64,000 nucleotides of DNA from Syngnathus acus (lineage: Eukaryota; Chordata; Actinopteri; Syngnathiformes; Syngnathidae): assembly GCF_901709675.1 (NCBI RefSeq), contig NC_051096.1:5421001-5485000 (forward strand), read 5' to 3'. A model generated the notes under the pieces. The model did not search any database, was not told the DNA's origin, and worked only from the letters and a program-made list of their open reading frames with translations. Numbering within the stretch: the first letter of the stretch is position 1; each line of letters opens with the position of its first letter. Positions 1 through 12,324 of the stretch are shown here, one piece after another. The position numbers and the translations under genes were made by a program.

Positions 1-638
1 AGATCTTGACAATATTGACAAGCCCCGTTGAATTATGTCAAATTCTATCGACCTGCATTCGGGCTATTATGTGCACACACACAAACTCATATTGGTGAAA
101 ACAATACGCGTGTGTGAAGACTAATAACTTACTCTAATGTATTCCACTGCCGGCACAATTAGATTGTCAATTACACAAACTCTTATATCTGCCTTTAATA
201 TGTGCACGCTATCGAACCAACGCAGAGAAAACACTTTGAATCGCTACCATTGGAAGTAATAACCCTTTTCATTAGTATCTCATCACTGAAACTACACATT
301 GTGAATAAACCCGACAGATAATGCGAGTCATTATAAACACGCCGATGGACGATAAAATGAAACCTTTGGTGAAATTAAATCAACCAACAATCAATTGAAT
401 AATTTATTAAATGTATTTGGTATCCTAAGCAACGCGGTGAGTAATGAGCGGGTTGTGCTGAGTCGGGGGGGGAAAAAAAAGGTTAGGTATTTTTACTCTG
501 CAATTTTGTTTTTTTTTCTGCTTTCTGTTTCCTCCATCTTGGTTCCACCCCCTTCTATGTAAAGCCTATAAATCATACGGTGATAGATTAGCCCCGCTGG
601 GGATGTCCCAACCCGAGACTCCGGCGGGCTTTGCTCAC

Positions 639-711
639 CAGATACACTCCTTTTGTTCTGAATCCATGTCACCGGGGGATATTTACATGAAGGCCACTGA
701 TCCCAGTCATC
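639..711 (-). CDS. orphan candidate exon, unidentified gene
   Basis: This is a 73-nt segment open in one frame, reading approximately DDWDQWPSCKYPPVTW and onward. It is preceded by a strong acceptor (pyrimidine tract, then CAAACCAG) and followed by a good donor (CTG|GTGAGC). It is Trp/Pro/Cys-rich and more GC-rich than its surroundings. No partner exon was found within the window and the protein family is not recognised. It could belong to a gene lying mostly to the left, or be a chance arrangement. Confidence 0.3.
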
Positions 712-3700
712 CTGGTTTGAAAAAGAGAAAAGAATAGGTTACATTCACAGAAACACTCCAAGGACAATAAAAGGCATCTATACGAGATAAAATTCTAGGT
801 TATATTCAGACTTGGTGGGATAAAAATGCTACAATTGTCGCTATTTAAATGCAAAGTGTGTGTTTGAGTTCATACCACATTTTGCATCTTCACGGTTTGT
901 TTTTTACTTAAGCGAATATAATTCCGAGTTCGGTGTCATGCACAACAAGAAACAAGGTCACTTGCTAACATGATAATTTGACGAAGGAAAAAAAAAAGCA
1001 GTCACTCACCCTCAATTTTAACTGCAGGCGACTCTCACAATAAGATTAAATATTTATGTAACACAGTGAGCAGTCACTGTTGTGACAAAGAAATAGCATA
1101 GTTGGAAATATCAGGGCGAGTTATCACCCTGTTGTTAATTCCACATGACTTCTATTGAGTGAAAGCAACTTGCCGCTATTTTAGGTCATGCAGATTCTCC
1201 TTTTGACTTAAGTATGTCACTTTTTAAAATTTACACACACATATTTCCTGAAAATTCACAGATTGTCCCCAAAAAGTCAATAAAATTTGTTTTTATTTAC
1301 CTGTTTTTCAAATGTCTTTGTCTTGGAAGAAAGTTGAAATGAGGATAAAAGCATATAGGAGAGTAAATTGATTTCAGGTGTGTCATGCAAGTGGGTGTGG
1401 AAAATGTGACAAAGAGAAGGTTGCATGCTAAGAAGGTTTCAAGAGCGCACTTGGAAAAACAATTTTAAGGAAATGAAGTTTAGAGTGAAGGTTGTGTGTT
1501 TCCAGAGAGAAATAAACAAACACCAAGGACACACAAATAGAAGACAAAAAGGGTTTGGAAGTAACCAGCATTAAGGATTTTGTGTTATTAAAAAAAAAAA
1601 AAAAGAAAACGCATTATTAAATACTCAGGGAAGAATTTGACTTTTAGTAACCTGGACTTTTCTCAGCTACTCGGGATCTCCAGCAATCCTGTGCAATTGT
1701 CAGTGACAAGCTATAAGGCTTTTTAATAAATGAAAATAAGAGGAAATTTCTGCCAGCAGACAGGAACCTGGATTTTCTTTTTCACCTGGTTGCCTTTTAA
1801 AAGTGTCTCAGTCTGTATTATACCGTGACGTTTTTCAGGGTCCGCTCCAGATAAGAGTAAATAAAGCTTTTATTGCCTTGATTCCTCCAACGATAGACCT
1901 GGCGGTGTAATATAGCCACCGGGATATCTGGGGATTGGTGAAAAATAAGGATGGGAACAAGGTACCATGATGGGGGACAAAATAAAAACCCTACAGCAAT
2001 ACAGAAAACAATTCCTTATTATACAAAGCACATTGTTGCATAATTAACACTTGAATGTTTGTCTAATTAAAAAAACTAATTGACAAGCTTTAAAATGCAT
2101 GCTGGTAAACATACATATAATCTCCGCAGATTATAATAAAGGTCATATGTGACGGAAAACCATTTCCATCTGCGAGCTCACACAGATGACACTTATCGAT
2201 CCAGTATTAAAACTGCTAAAGACGCCGGCGCCAAATCAATACTTTTCAACCACTTTGAAAATTCCTTTTGTGCAAGAAAAGCTCTCATGTGGTTTGATTA
2301 ATTTCTGACAGTACAGTTGAATGGTTACTGACTTTTTTTTTTTTTTTAGATTTGATGTCCTATTAGAATGGTAATGTGACAGCCACTTATTGCTTAACTT
2401 GACTTTATTCATGTGTATTTATGACTAACAGCCATCGCTTTCCAGACATTTTAGGATTTTCGATGTAATAGCTTTCTTTCAGTCTGCAATTTTGCGATGA
2501 ATTGACGCAGATTATCATTTGACACTTTGTATTGGCGTCATGAATTTGACATTAAGGAGTCATTTAGGGAGTGAAAATGCGATATATTATTATTTCTCTT
2601 TTTTTTATTAGACAAGGAAAACATTGGTTTTATATTGCAAATATCAAAAATAAAAGTAAAAATATAAATAAAAATTTAAAAAAATAAAATTTAATTGCAC
2701 ATTAAAAAGACAAATTATTCATCCATTCATTCATATTCATTATGGAGCCTGCAGGCCTCACTAAATGTCACCATTGGAACTAAACACAACCGATCTTGGA
2801 TTTGCAGCAAATCATCATTGTGATAACGATAATGATTGTTATTATCATCTCATTTGTGCAGGAATACCTAATTCAGCAAGGGACCCACCTTCCACTGCTA
2901 ATTGGCATCCCAATGTGGAAACTAATTTCAATTAATTATCAATTCATAACAGAAATCAACACTTCCGCACGGAGTAAGTATTTAAAAAGACGACACCCAT
3001 CCCAGAGTGCTGGACTCTGATCTTTGCAATTTCACTGGAATTGTTTAATCCTCCCACTGCGACGTGCTGCTTGACAAGGAAATGTTAATTACCCGTGTAC
3101 ATTAGCCGCATTCTCTTGTTGACTCTTGACTCCAATTTGCACATCAGTGGATTGTGATTTTCAAGCGCCGCAATCTTCTGAAGGCTTTTGGAGGGTGTTG
3201 GGAAAAGCAGTTTCCAAACTTGATTCAACCCTGCCGCAGGCTCCGAGTCACAGTGGTACAAGCTAAAGAGGTTTGTTTTTTTATTTTTATTTTTTCTAGG
3301 CCATGTTGATCTGTTTTAATATTGCTTCCTGTGCTTGTGAGGAAAAATCCTGGAGATTTAGGTGGGGGGAACAGAGGGCAAAAAATAAAGGATATCAGAG
3401 AAGGAAAGCAAGCGGGGTTGTGTTTACTCAGCAAGAACTAAGTCTTAGAAAAGATATCTAAGGCAGATACGAGCTGCATGTGATTAGGAAATGCTTAAAA
3501 GCAGACTTTTGTTCAAATCGGCCAGGGGACTCTCATATCGGTTCCATCTGCAGTGACCGTCCTTTTTACTACACTCGGAAGCCACCATTACAAAAGAGGG
3601 GGGGGGGGGGGTCAGTTAATAGCATTATTTACATCTAAGGGTTGCGTTTTTTCTTGTGAAACGAAAAAAAAAGGCACAACTTCAGGCTTGACGCGTTTCA

Positions 3701-6700
3701 GTAGTCACCCCGGCAGGATGTGAAGGTCAAAAGCATAACTGCTGAACATCAGCATTTTTTTTTTTACGCACCAACCTCAGCTTCCATGAGCAGAGATAAA
3801 CATCAGGAAAATGATGGGAGCATCACCTTGACTCGCACGTGTCTATTCATCTGACGCTGGATCTTATTAGCTTCAATGTTTTTCCTTCCGTCGCTATAGT
3901 AACAAATATATATTGCCAAGAGACTTACTTTCCAAATCCCCCCCAAAAAAAGCACCAGGCTACTTCCTGTCTGGTTGCCTGGCAACCAACGTCAAATTTA
4001 CAGTTAACATTTTCCAAGTAATCTGCCCTACAGAGAGTTGTTTTATCTCCCGACTAAAATTCCATTTTCATGTTTAATTTAAAATAAAGCCTTATGCCAG
4101 AACATTAATCAAACAGATGGCAAGCGAAGCTGTGGGAGCCAGCAGACCATTCTTAAGTAAATAATTGTCTGAAATATTCACTGTGCTGTCACTCAACTTC
4201 TATTAATTAACAACATCTTTGTACAACTTTGTGTAGCGTGTCCACACGCGTGTGTGTGTCATTGTTTTGTAACCCTCTAATCATATCACTTCTAATAAAA
4301 AAAAAAAGGAAATGAAGATTTATTTATTTTTTAAAGCTGCATGTTTTATTATAGAGGGGAAAAAAATGGATGACATGTTTATGGGTTGTGCATCCAGATA
4401 GCACCTAAGGGATGTGTTACAATAAAGCATTTGATTGACCCCACAATGATAAGTGTCACTACTATAGGCCTCTCGGTGTCACATTTGAGGGGCAAATTTT
4501 ACATATGAGCAACAACACCGTGACTCCCCTTAAAAATCTAATCGTTTAATCCATATGCAATTAAATGCACCACTAACCCCCCCCCCCTCCCTTTTGATGA
4601 TTAATAGTTTAGAGTTGCTTATGTAAGCCAAATTTTTGTGCAAAGCAGTTCTGCACCACTGAAATTTAGAGCGGGAGTATTTTAATAAACATGTTAAAGA
4701 ATAACTCAAACAGTGGGATTATAAATACATCTTCAATCTCAGATCTATAATAAATAAATAAATATTAAATAATAAATCATATTACTGTACGGTGATTACC
4801 TGGAAAACCTGCAATGCTACAAATGATAAATATAATCCCCCTGCACAACCCAAGGTGAACAGTAAGACATTTGAACTTTAAAAAAAAAAATATGAGGGGG
4901 GGGGGGGGGTCTGTTTTGTTCAAGGACAGATTCGGACCCTTTGTCTCCTTTCGCGGTCTCCTAATGAATTGGTTTTAGCCTGTTTGGGAGCAAATTATCC
5001 TTCCCTCCCCTCCTAATTTTCCAATTTGCTGTGTCATTTATACCTAATTGAGGGCCGCAGAGGGCTGCATTACTCTCACAAATAGGGCGATATAGTTTAT
5101 TGAAGGTCTGCTTTATACAGAGGAGCTGCTAAAGCAAACATCAATTGTAAGACCATATAGAAGATGGGGATTTTCCCGGGAGGCTTTCTTGCAAAAGAGG
5201 CTTTAATTATTTCTCAAAGGCAATGCCTGCCCCATTGCTACTTGCTACCTAGCACGACTCGTTTTATAGCCTCACTCCTCCTCTTTTCTGTAATGGAGAT
5301 AATTAATGAGGTGAGAATTCACTTTATTTCATCTCTGCTCTGTCGCCTTGCCTGGAATTTGCATCACATATTCATTGAGCCAAATAAGAAAGGGCTTTTT
5401 CAATCCGGACGAGTCTTGCGTGAAAAGAATGTCGAGTTTTGCATCCATTGCACATCATCTTGTTTGATTGTAAAAGTGGTTAACTTTGCAATGAACACAT
5501 TGTGTCGGATGTTAGTCATTATACCACACGGATATTCAATTTAAAGTTGAAAAAAAGAATTCATTTTTGCCAACACTTAATTGTGTTTCTATTTAAAACG
5601 TGTTTATATTTCGCAACAGCAATCACTATCGTGTCCTTTGCTGACAAATATTTTTGTTCTCTTTGTTTTTAGTGTCGCCCAAGGAAAAACTTGTCCCTGC
5701 GCCATCAGCCAACCTCCTGCTTGGCTTCCTTCGGAGCCTAATTTCCACAGGATTTTTTTAATGGCAGCAGATGTTCTTTTCAATCCCACCTGTCATCAGG
5801 GGCCGCCCATCAAAACACCATCAGGACCCTGCTGGCCACCCAACCAACACGTGTCTGGAATCCAACATGTGTGGTTCAGTCTTATTTCCAAGGCAGCCCT
5901 GCAGTGAGTTGTTTCACCACATCATCATTTTTGGGTCGTCAAGCGGCTTTTTTTTTTTTTTTTTGCTGACAAACATAGCAAAAGAACAGTGCAAGCCCTT
6001 GGTTGTTTCACTATGGATTGAGTGAGAGACAGTGGCAGCAGGCAATGTAAGTACGTGAATAAATCGATTAGGGGAGCACTTGACGGATGGGATTTATAGG
6101 CGGCCCCGACGCGATGGAGAATTCATTTCTCCGGGAGAACATGCCCCCACCAGGTTCATCCATCTTGGCGGGAAATTTGGCAGGTTCCCCAGGGTTGGGA
6201 GCTCAATTAACCAAAGGGCTCTAGCCATTAGGGGGGAGAGAATAGCTTTGTTGAGGAAACCACGTTTAATGGTTGCAGAGAAAAAAAGCAATTGTGAGGA
6301 TGCAAACTGGAGGAAGATAAGAAGTGGACAAAATGTCTAAGAACATAACTTACAATAGAGGAGAAGAAAATAATCAAACCCCCCAAAAGGAATCATCTGG
6401 TAATTGCTGGTACCTGCAGTTCCTTAGGTTGACACAGGGTGTCGCTAAAACGCTGTTTAAATGGAAATTGGCGTTAAAGAGCTATGTTGGAAAGTCGTAC
6501 TGGGTTTTTTTTTAATCAAAACCTCTGTAATACATTTAGTTTTGGGGTAATGTTGTAAGATTGGGTTTGATATATTATATTCTTCTAAACACAAAAAAAG
6601 GATATTCAATACTAATTTGTTTTATCAATTTAAATATGTTGAACTTTGTGTTGAAAAAAATATATATATAAAATTTTAATAGATGACCACTACAACAAAG

Positions 6701-7885
6701 TTTCAATTTGGCTATAACGCAAGAGTGATTCGAAAAAAAAAATTAAATATTGTTCTCATGTGAAGTACCTGATAGATTTTACTTGCGTGTGATGTGCTCA
6801 AATTGAGTATCTTGGTATGTTCTCCATTTCCAGTATCTCAAGTTCCAGTCCTTCATCCTGCACATCTCCTCAGATGATTTATGTGGAAGCGTTGCTCCGT
6901 GACCTCAAAGTCCTCCCCATTCATTCCCCACTGCCCACGTGCTTAGTGAAAACTGAGCCATCCGTGCAATATGGCAATTTTCCACCCACCGAGAGAATTA
7001 GAATAAAGGATCCGAGCAAAACTGTGACGATTGGGATGTGTAGAGCAGGTGTGCAAAGACTTCGCCAACAAGGGAGTTGAAGTCCATGCACTGCTGATCA
7101 CAGCATCTGTCGTTGTGGGTGACTTGGAGGTTTTGGGTTTTTTTGCAGCGCTGAGTGACAGCAGATGATCAAGTGTTTAAGATGAATACAGATGGAAGGG
7201 GCCAGGCTTTGCCTCTGTTTGGGGCAGAGTTCCTGTCCCACTGCTTGGTAGCATATGCATCAGAAGCAAGCGGAAATAGCATTTGTGCACTCGTCTGCAA
7301 GGACCCAAGGTGAGGCTAGGCCCGACCCGTCGCCTCTTCCCAGGTGAAAACCCCTGATGAGCTCTTTAGGCTTCATAACGAGCTTCTAATTGGCAGCTCA
7401 CTTGTCCTTGAAGGTCAGAGTGCATGTTCCTGTGCCAGCAGAGAGAGAGAGGCTGCCAACTTGCGCCACTCACGAATATCCCTCTGTGCAAACAAAGTCA
7501 TGAAAGGACAAAGGGAAGTTTGAGCAGAAGTAAAAGTTGATTTCATGTGCCACAAAGACCGTTTAAATCTGAATAGCATGTTTGGACTAGTGGAAAAGGA
7601 AATTTTGAACTTGAACTTTTTCTTCATTGACATATGTGATACCAGAAAAATCTATTGTGTGTTTGCAGTCTAAAAATGGTCAGTACAGCTTAAAAGGCAA
7701 ATAAATAATGTGAGTGAATGTTGTGGAAAATATTCAAAGTATCTAAATCTGCTCTCATAAAGGCATTTATTGTTTGAAAGGGCAGTCAGAGACGAAGCCC
7801 TGCAAAAAAATATTAAAGTCAATGAAGAAATGCTGCTATCTAGTGACTATTTTACAGCAGTACAGTTGATGTTCTCATCTAAAGC

Positions 7886-7900
7886 GCGCCCTCTTGCGGC
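7886..7900. promoter_or_regulatory. CTCF-like motif
   Basis: The sequence GCGCCCTCTTGCGGC resembles the CTCF core (CCASYAGRKGGCRS) read on the opposite strand. It sits just beyond the 3' end of cdca8. A motif match alone does not show binding. Confidence 0.35.
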
Positions 7901-8307
7901 CAATACGAGGTACTGCAACCCCCCACTCGAAATAAAGGCTAAATAAAAACTCCACTAATGTGATGAATCCAATGCCAACTCCTTTTATGTACAAGAGTGT
8001 GAAGCAAAAATAACAGACATGGCAGAACACCCAGAGGGATTACAGAAATTAAAGCGAAGACCACTACAAAATGTATACAGTACACAAGCTGAACATTTAA
8101 AACCCGCATATACACATGGACAGCAGTCAGGCGAGTGAATTCTAGGTAACGCGTTGGAAAAAAATTCGTTTTTGTTTTTTTGTTTTTTTTTAAAAAAAAA
8201 AAAAAAAAAGGAAGAAATCAGGAAGAAAAGGCGAGCGAATAATATCCAATCAAAGTCGTCAAACAAATATTAAAACTATTTCGCAAACGGAGACGATTGG
8301 GTCCGAG

Positions 8308-9906
8308 CTAGGATTCACACAGTGTTGAGAGACGATTCTGTTGGAGAAAGAGAGAAAAATTTAGGCAAAAAAAAAAAAATGAATTTGGCTCTTGAACCTG
8401 CAATATGGACATATGATAGATATACACTACCTGCAAAAGGCGAATATTCCTCAAGGCGGTTTCACCCAGCGTGGACAGATCCACTGAATCCACCTGACTA
8501 GCCAGCAGCTGAATACTCTAAAAAAATAATAATAATAAACAACTTGATGTTATTCAGATCCATTTTTTAGGGGGAAATTGAAAGCTACATTTGCCAAGGA
8601 CTCACCTCTCCATTACCAACTGGGACATTTATAATAATCTCATCGTTGTTGTCGGTGATGGGCGAGCCGTTGACGGAAAAGCTGAAGACTCTCTCCTTGT
8701 GGCGAGGAACTCTCAAACCTGGAGTGTTGGGAAGTCTGAAGTGGAGAAAGTTCAAAAGTTGAGTCATCCATTTGGACCTTTGGCTAAACTAAGCCCGCCA
8801 CATCTAGCGGTTACCTTGGGTCAAAGCGTGGCGTGATGAGGGGCGTTTTACCCATCATGGAGGCGTCCAACAGGGACCTTGCGGGAGTCACCGTGGGATT
8901 CCTTGATGATCTAAAAATTATGATAACAGCAATACCATCACATAAAACCATAATAAATGATATTTTTATCTTTATTTGTTGTAATATCATCTCCTACCTT
9001 CTGACTGGTCCATTTTGTTGGATGATTGACAGAGCTTTTGCTCGTTTTGATGTAGTTGGGGGCTTCTTTGCAGGTCTCCCCTGAATGCAGAGGAAGATAC
9101 AGACACTGTGTAAAATGCATGTCAAGTTTCAAGTCAAGTTTATTTGTATAGCCCTAAATCACAAGCAGTCTCAAAGGGCTTCACATAGACAAAAATTGAC
9201 AATTATTCTCAAAGCATCCCCTGATCTTAAGCTCCCAAAAGGGCAAGGAAAAACTCAAAACCCCTGCCCGGGGAAAATGAGAAACCTTGAGAAGGGACCA
9301 CAGATGGAAGGATCCCCCTTTCAGGATCACCAGGCATCTCAATCAAAATGAGTTATTACCTTTTTCAAAGTCCTAGGTGCCTTTTCTTCATTTGAACCAG
9401 ATTTGGCTGCGCTCTTCTTCTCCGACGCTGTGTGGAGACAAGCAATGCAGTGAAAAAAAAAGTTATTTTTATATGAATTATCATGCCACAGTAGAGTGAC
9501 AATCATCTCAAACTGCGGATAAACCAGGAAGACATTTATACAATACTGCACTTACTGAAAATTTCCAACCAAGTCATTTTCCTATATTCAGATGGGAGCT
9601 TAATGATAGCCATATTGTAGCTGTTGCGAAGATCCTTCAACAAATGGAATTCCTTCTCGTGCAGTTGATGAAGTCTTGTTTGTACTATTAAAACAATTAA
9701 GAAACATCACTGGACTCAAACATTAAGGCATTTATTTAGGGGATGCTCAAAAACAATGGGTAAGCATTATTATATATATCAAAGTCTCTTTTTCATCATA
9801 TTATCACATTTTTACCTTCATTGTCGAAATCTTCCAGAAATGCGATGAGTTTGGAGCTGCTGAGTTGTTTTTTCACTTGCTTGGTGGTTCTTTTCCTGGG
9901 AGCCAT
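8308..9906 (-). CDS. cdca8: borealin (chromosomal passenger complex subunit)
   Basis: Borealin bridges INCENP and survivin in the chromosomal passenger complex, which places Aurora B at centromeres and the spindle midzone. Eight coding exons join in frame: 9816-9906, 9556-9684, 9360-9427, 8998-9080, 8815-8910, 8606-8735, 8431-8517 and 8308-8337, giving 237 residues against about 280 in human. The start reads MAPRKRTTKQ, matching the family start MAPRK, followed by the helical segment (KLIAFLEDFDNE, then a basic coiled stretch) that packs with INCENP and survivin. The C-terminal half has the motifs TPRFDPR and TPGLRVPRHKERVFSFSVNGSP, and then the dimerisation tail. The acidic or linker middle is shorter than in mammals. 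A dispersed repeat lies in the intron between the third and fourth coding exons. A non-coding first exon with donor GACG|GTGAGT ends at about 10101. Identity is firm; exon ends are good to a base or two. Confidence 0.93.
9127..9342 (+). repeat. dispersed fish repeat in a cdca8 intron
   Basis: The block begins CAAGTCAAGTTTATTTGTAT and continues with phrases typical of an interspersed teleost repeat (AGGGCTTCACA, AAGGAAAAACTCAAAA, GAAACCTTGAGAAGGGACC). I recognise this as a high-copy fish element family but cannot name it securely. It lies wholly inside an intron and has no coding capacity. Confidence 0.55.
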
Positions 9907-10416
9907 GACTGAATGTAGACAATAGTCGAAAGCAAAATGTTTTAATTATAAGCGTCATTGAAAAATGCATAGTATTAGCATAATGCATTAGCTTAGCATG
10001 GAAGTTACAAGGTAATTTAAACCATTTAGGTTCGTCTAATCCTTTAAATACATTCAATGAAATCTAGTATGTTCCGATATTAGCTGGGTTGTTTACTCAC
10101 CGTCTCTTCCCTTTTAAAATGCGATTTATAATTCTCCTTCTTTGAACAGCGGTTTGCAGGATGCAATACAATTTGAAATTCCCGTCGGAACACAAAATGC
10201 ACCAATCAGGGCTCGGTCTTATTGCGTCACTTCCCGTCAAGAGGAGACCAATAGGTGTGTAAAACGTCATCTGTTTACAGTGCCAAACCGGAAATCGTTG
10301 TAAAAGCAACATGGAAATATGCTTAACGAGAACTACATGGTGACTAGCGTGTCTATTTTACGCAAAATCGAAATAAATGTGTCTCGATTCAACTATATTT
10401 TCAGACCCACCCCAAA
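9907..10416. promoter_or_regulatory. divergent promoter between cdca8 and airim
   Basis: The two start codons point away from each other and are 510 bp apart. The interval contains the cdca8 non-coding first exon (donor at 10100), CCAAT boxes at 10202-10206 and 10248-10252, and an ETS-like CCGGAAAT near 10288. CCAAT boxes are usual in promoters of mitotic genes. A TTTGAA that could serve as a cell-cycle homology region occurs near 10137, but that call is weak. Transcription start sites cannot be fixed from sequence alone. Confidence 0.6.
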
Positions 10417-11245
10417 ATGTCGAAACCTGCCCTCCTAACCATCCATCAAGTATTGAGAAAAAGCTTCCATAATCTCGAAAACCACCAAAAGATGTGGACG
10501 AGCGTTTTAGCAGAGTGCATCCCTCTGATGGCATCTCTGGAGAATTTAGCAGAGCAATCGAGGGCGCTTTCCAACATCCAGATCTCCAATACGCCTCTGA
10601 AAGCCTTTCCAGAAGTAGAGGAACTGCTGCGTTTCAAGCTCTTGCAAGCCATGGATACCGTGTTGTGCAAACTCCATGAAAATATGTAAGTGAATATGCA
10701 TCATTACCAAAACTGCTGTGCAAAGCTCCAGGTTTAATGCAATTAAATAGAACTCTTTCTTTTAGGGCTTCACTCCACTCACTGAGAGACTCGCTGAGTA
10801 ACCAGGTCTCAACAGTTGTCCAGTTGTATGAGCAAAACACAGATAGTCTGGATTTGGTCACTGTCACCGAGCGCTCAGCCATCATCCCATCCGTCGTGGA
10901 CATGCTGGAGTGGCTCCAGGATGCTGAGCGTCACTATCGACGACAGTATCCTCTTTGCTAATGCATGGATTGGAATTGTATCATACCATCTGTTGTGCCT
11001 TTCCTCAAATCATGTGATCAGATTCATAAGGAGGAAGACGCTGCTGCACACACTCAGTTCAGGCAACCTCGATTTTTTGGGATCTTCTACTAAGAGATGG
11101 AAAGAGTTGGACTCTCCCACTGAAGAGGATCGCATCACAGGTTGATATCAATAATACTGATCAGAACAACCTAATACTAAAAATCTATCATGCTTGTCTA
11201 ATTTCAGATACACTTTGCAAAGTCTCCTTCATTGGATCTGGCTAA
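10417..11245 (+). CDS. airim: AFG2-interacting ribosome maturation factor (C1orf109 homologue)
   Basis: This is the homologue of human C1orf109/AIRIM, a partner of the AFG2 (SPATA5/SPATA5L1) ATPase complex in late cytoplasmic 60S ribosome maturation. Four exons (10417-10685, 10766-10945, 11022-11140, 11208-11245) join in frame to 201 residues, close to the human 203. Diagnostic similarity includes LRAFPELEE-like FPEVEELLRFK, the segment VQLYEQNTDS, PSVVDMLEWLQDAERHYRRQ, and the short tail ending in KVSFIGSG. The protein is mostly helical, with no signal peptide or membrane segment. Its position head-to-head with cdca8 is the same pairing as in mammals, which supports the call. The last coding exon is only 38 nt and would be missed by simple ORF scans. 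Confidence 0.9.
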
Positions 11246-11404
11246 ATGGCGGAGAAAAGATGAGTGCAGTGCTTGCACTCTCAAAGTAACAATGCAATGG
11301 ACAGCTGAAAATAATAGGATCCTGTTTTGTTTTTCTCAAACTTAATATATTTCATAATACAGCTCACAAAAAGGACAAACAGATCCACACTTTAACAAAC
11401 TGCT

Positions 11405-11410
11405 TTTATT
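11405..11410 (-). terminator. polyadenylation hexamer for the claudin gene
   Basis: AATAAA on the minus strand lies about 225 bp downstream of the claudin stop codon and is a plausible 3' end signal. Confidence 0.5.
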
Positions 11411-11634
11411 TCACATTTGGGAATTTTCTCAATCAAGGCTTTAAATGACAGGAAATAACTAGGTAAAACACAAAACAAGCCATCATCGAAACTTTTGGGG
11501 GTCTTTGAAGACAATACTGTATTTTTTTTTTTTAGGCACTCATTTTAGAACTATACAGACCACAAGTTTAAATACAAATAAATACACTGAATGTTGACAT
11601 AAATAATTGAATAGCTTCTTTTGTCATTATCTCA

Positions 11635-12324
11635 TTACACATACTCCTTAAGTGGGAGACTTGTAGATGTGATGGTTTTGGGCAAATTGGGTGCAGAAAC
11701 AGGTGAATTAGCAAAGCTGCGACCCACGTACCCCCTCCGGTACCTGCCTCCCCTCTCCGCCAGGGGGCACGTGCTACTAAGCACAGCTCCGCTAATCATC
11801 AAAATAACCGCAGCGGCCCAACCCAGATAAATAGCCTGGCCGAGCTCTCGTTTATGCATCACGGGCACGTTGGGGTTGTAGAAATCCTGAATGACCGTGT
11901 TAGCCGTCCAGGAAACGGGAACGAGAACGCACAAGCCGGTCAGGATGAAAAGAATCCCCCCGGAAAGCGCGATGCCCGCTTTTGCTTGGCGATCATCTCC
12001 AGCGCAGGTGGTGCACTTCATTCCGCAGCAGGACACGGTACAGGAGAGCCAGCCCAAGAAGATAGCCAAACACATAAGGGCACGTGCAGCTTGGATGTCA
12101 GGAGGCAAGGCCAGCAGGGAGTCGTACGTCTTGCATTGCATGTGACCGGTGGTCTGGTAAATGCAGCTCATCCAGATGCCCTCCCACTTGATTTCTGACG
12201 TCAGGATGTTGCTGCCGATAAAGGCCGACACTTTCCATTGAGGCAGGGCCGTGACCGCTATCGCCATGATCCAGCCGGTGACGGCGCAAGTGAAGCTGAT
12301 GAGTTGCATGCCAGTGTTAACCAT
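11635..12324 (-). CDS. claudin (CLDN3/4-like), single exon
   Basis: Tight-junction tetraspan protein of 229 residues in one uninterrupted exon, as is usual for the CLDN3/4/6/9 group. Membrane segments lie at about 8-28, 81-101, 118-138 and 162-182. The first extracellular loop has Trp30, the family signature as G-I-W (49-51, usually G-L-W), and the disulphide pair Cys54 and Cys64. The loop text AFIGSNILTS and the second-loop motif VIQDFYNP are typical of CLDN3/4. The tail ends in EYV, a PDZ ligand for ZO proteins. Claudins of this group were heavily duplicated in teleosts, so I give no exact symbol. It lies 0.4 kb beyond airim and is transcribed toward it. No claudin is part of the corresponding human block as I remember it. 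Confidence 0.9.
   Translation of the reverse strand: MVNTGMQLISFTCAVTGWIMAIAVTALPQWKVSAFIGSNILTSEIKWEGIWMSCIYQTTGHMQCKTYDSLLALPPDIQAARALMCLAIFLGWLSCTVSCCGMKCTTCAGDDRQAKAGIALSGGILFILTGLCVLVPVSWTANTVIQDFYNPNVPVMHKRELGQAIYLGWAAAVILMISGAVLSSTCPLAERGGRYRRGYVGRSFANSPVSAPNLPKTITSTSLPLKEYV

Larger units (their letters stand above)
1..8307. other. gene-poor intergenic region downstream of cdca8
   Basis: No gene is recognised here. The stretch is AT-rich with many homopolymer runs. Several higher-complexity blocks rich in TAAT, CAAT and GATA-like motifs (about 1640-1960, 4930-5420 and 6080-6300) resemble conserved non-coding regulatory DNA, but conservation could not be tested. One well-formed candidate exon on the minus strand is listed separately. 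Long frames such as 5164-5544 lack splice context and a recognisable protein. In human, EPHA10 lies beyond the 3' end of CDCA8; no EPHA10-like kinase or SAM exon was recognised here. Confidence 0.6.

Noticed and set aside
1004-1060. Possible minus-strand exon ending in donor TTGAGG|GTGAGT
   Set aside because: All three frames of the segment back to the nearest acceptor contain stops.
5164-5544. 126-codon plus-strand frame in the left desert
   Set aside because: No family resemblance, no splice framing and no coding-like composition; more likely conserved non-coding DNA that happens to lack stops.
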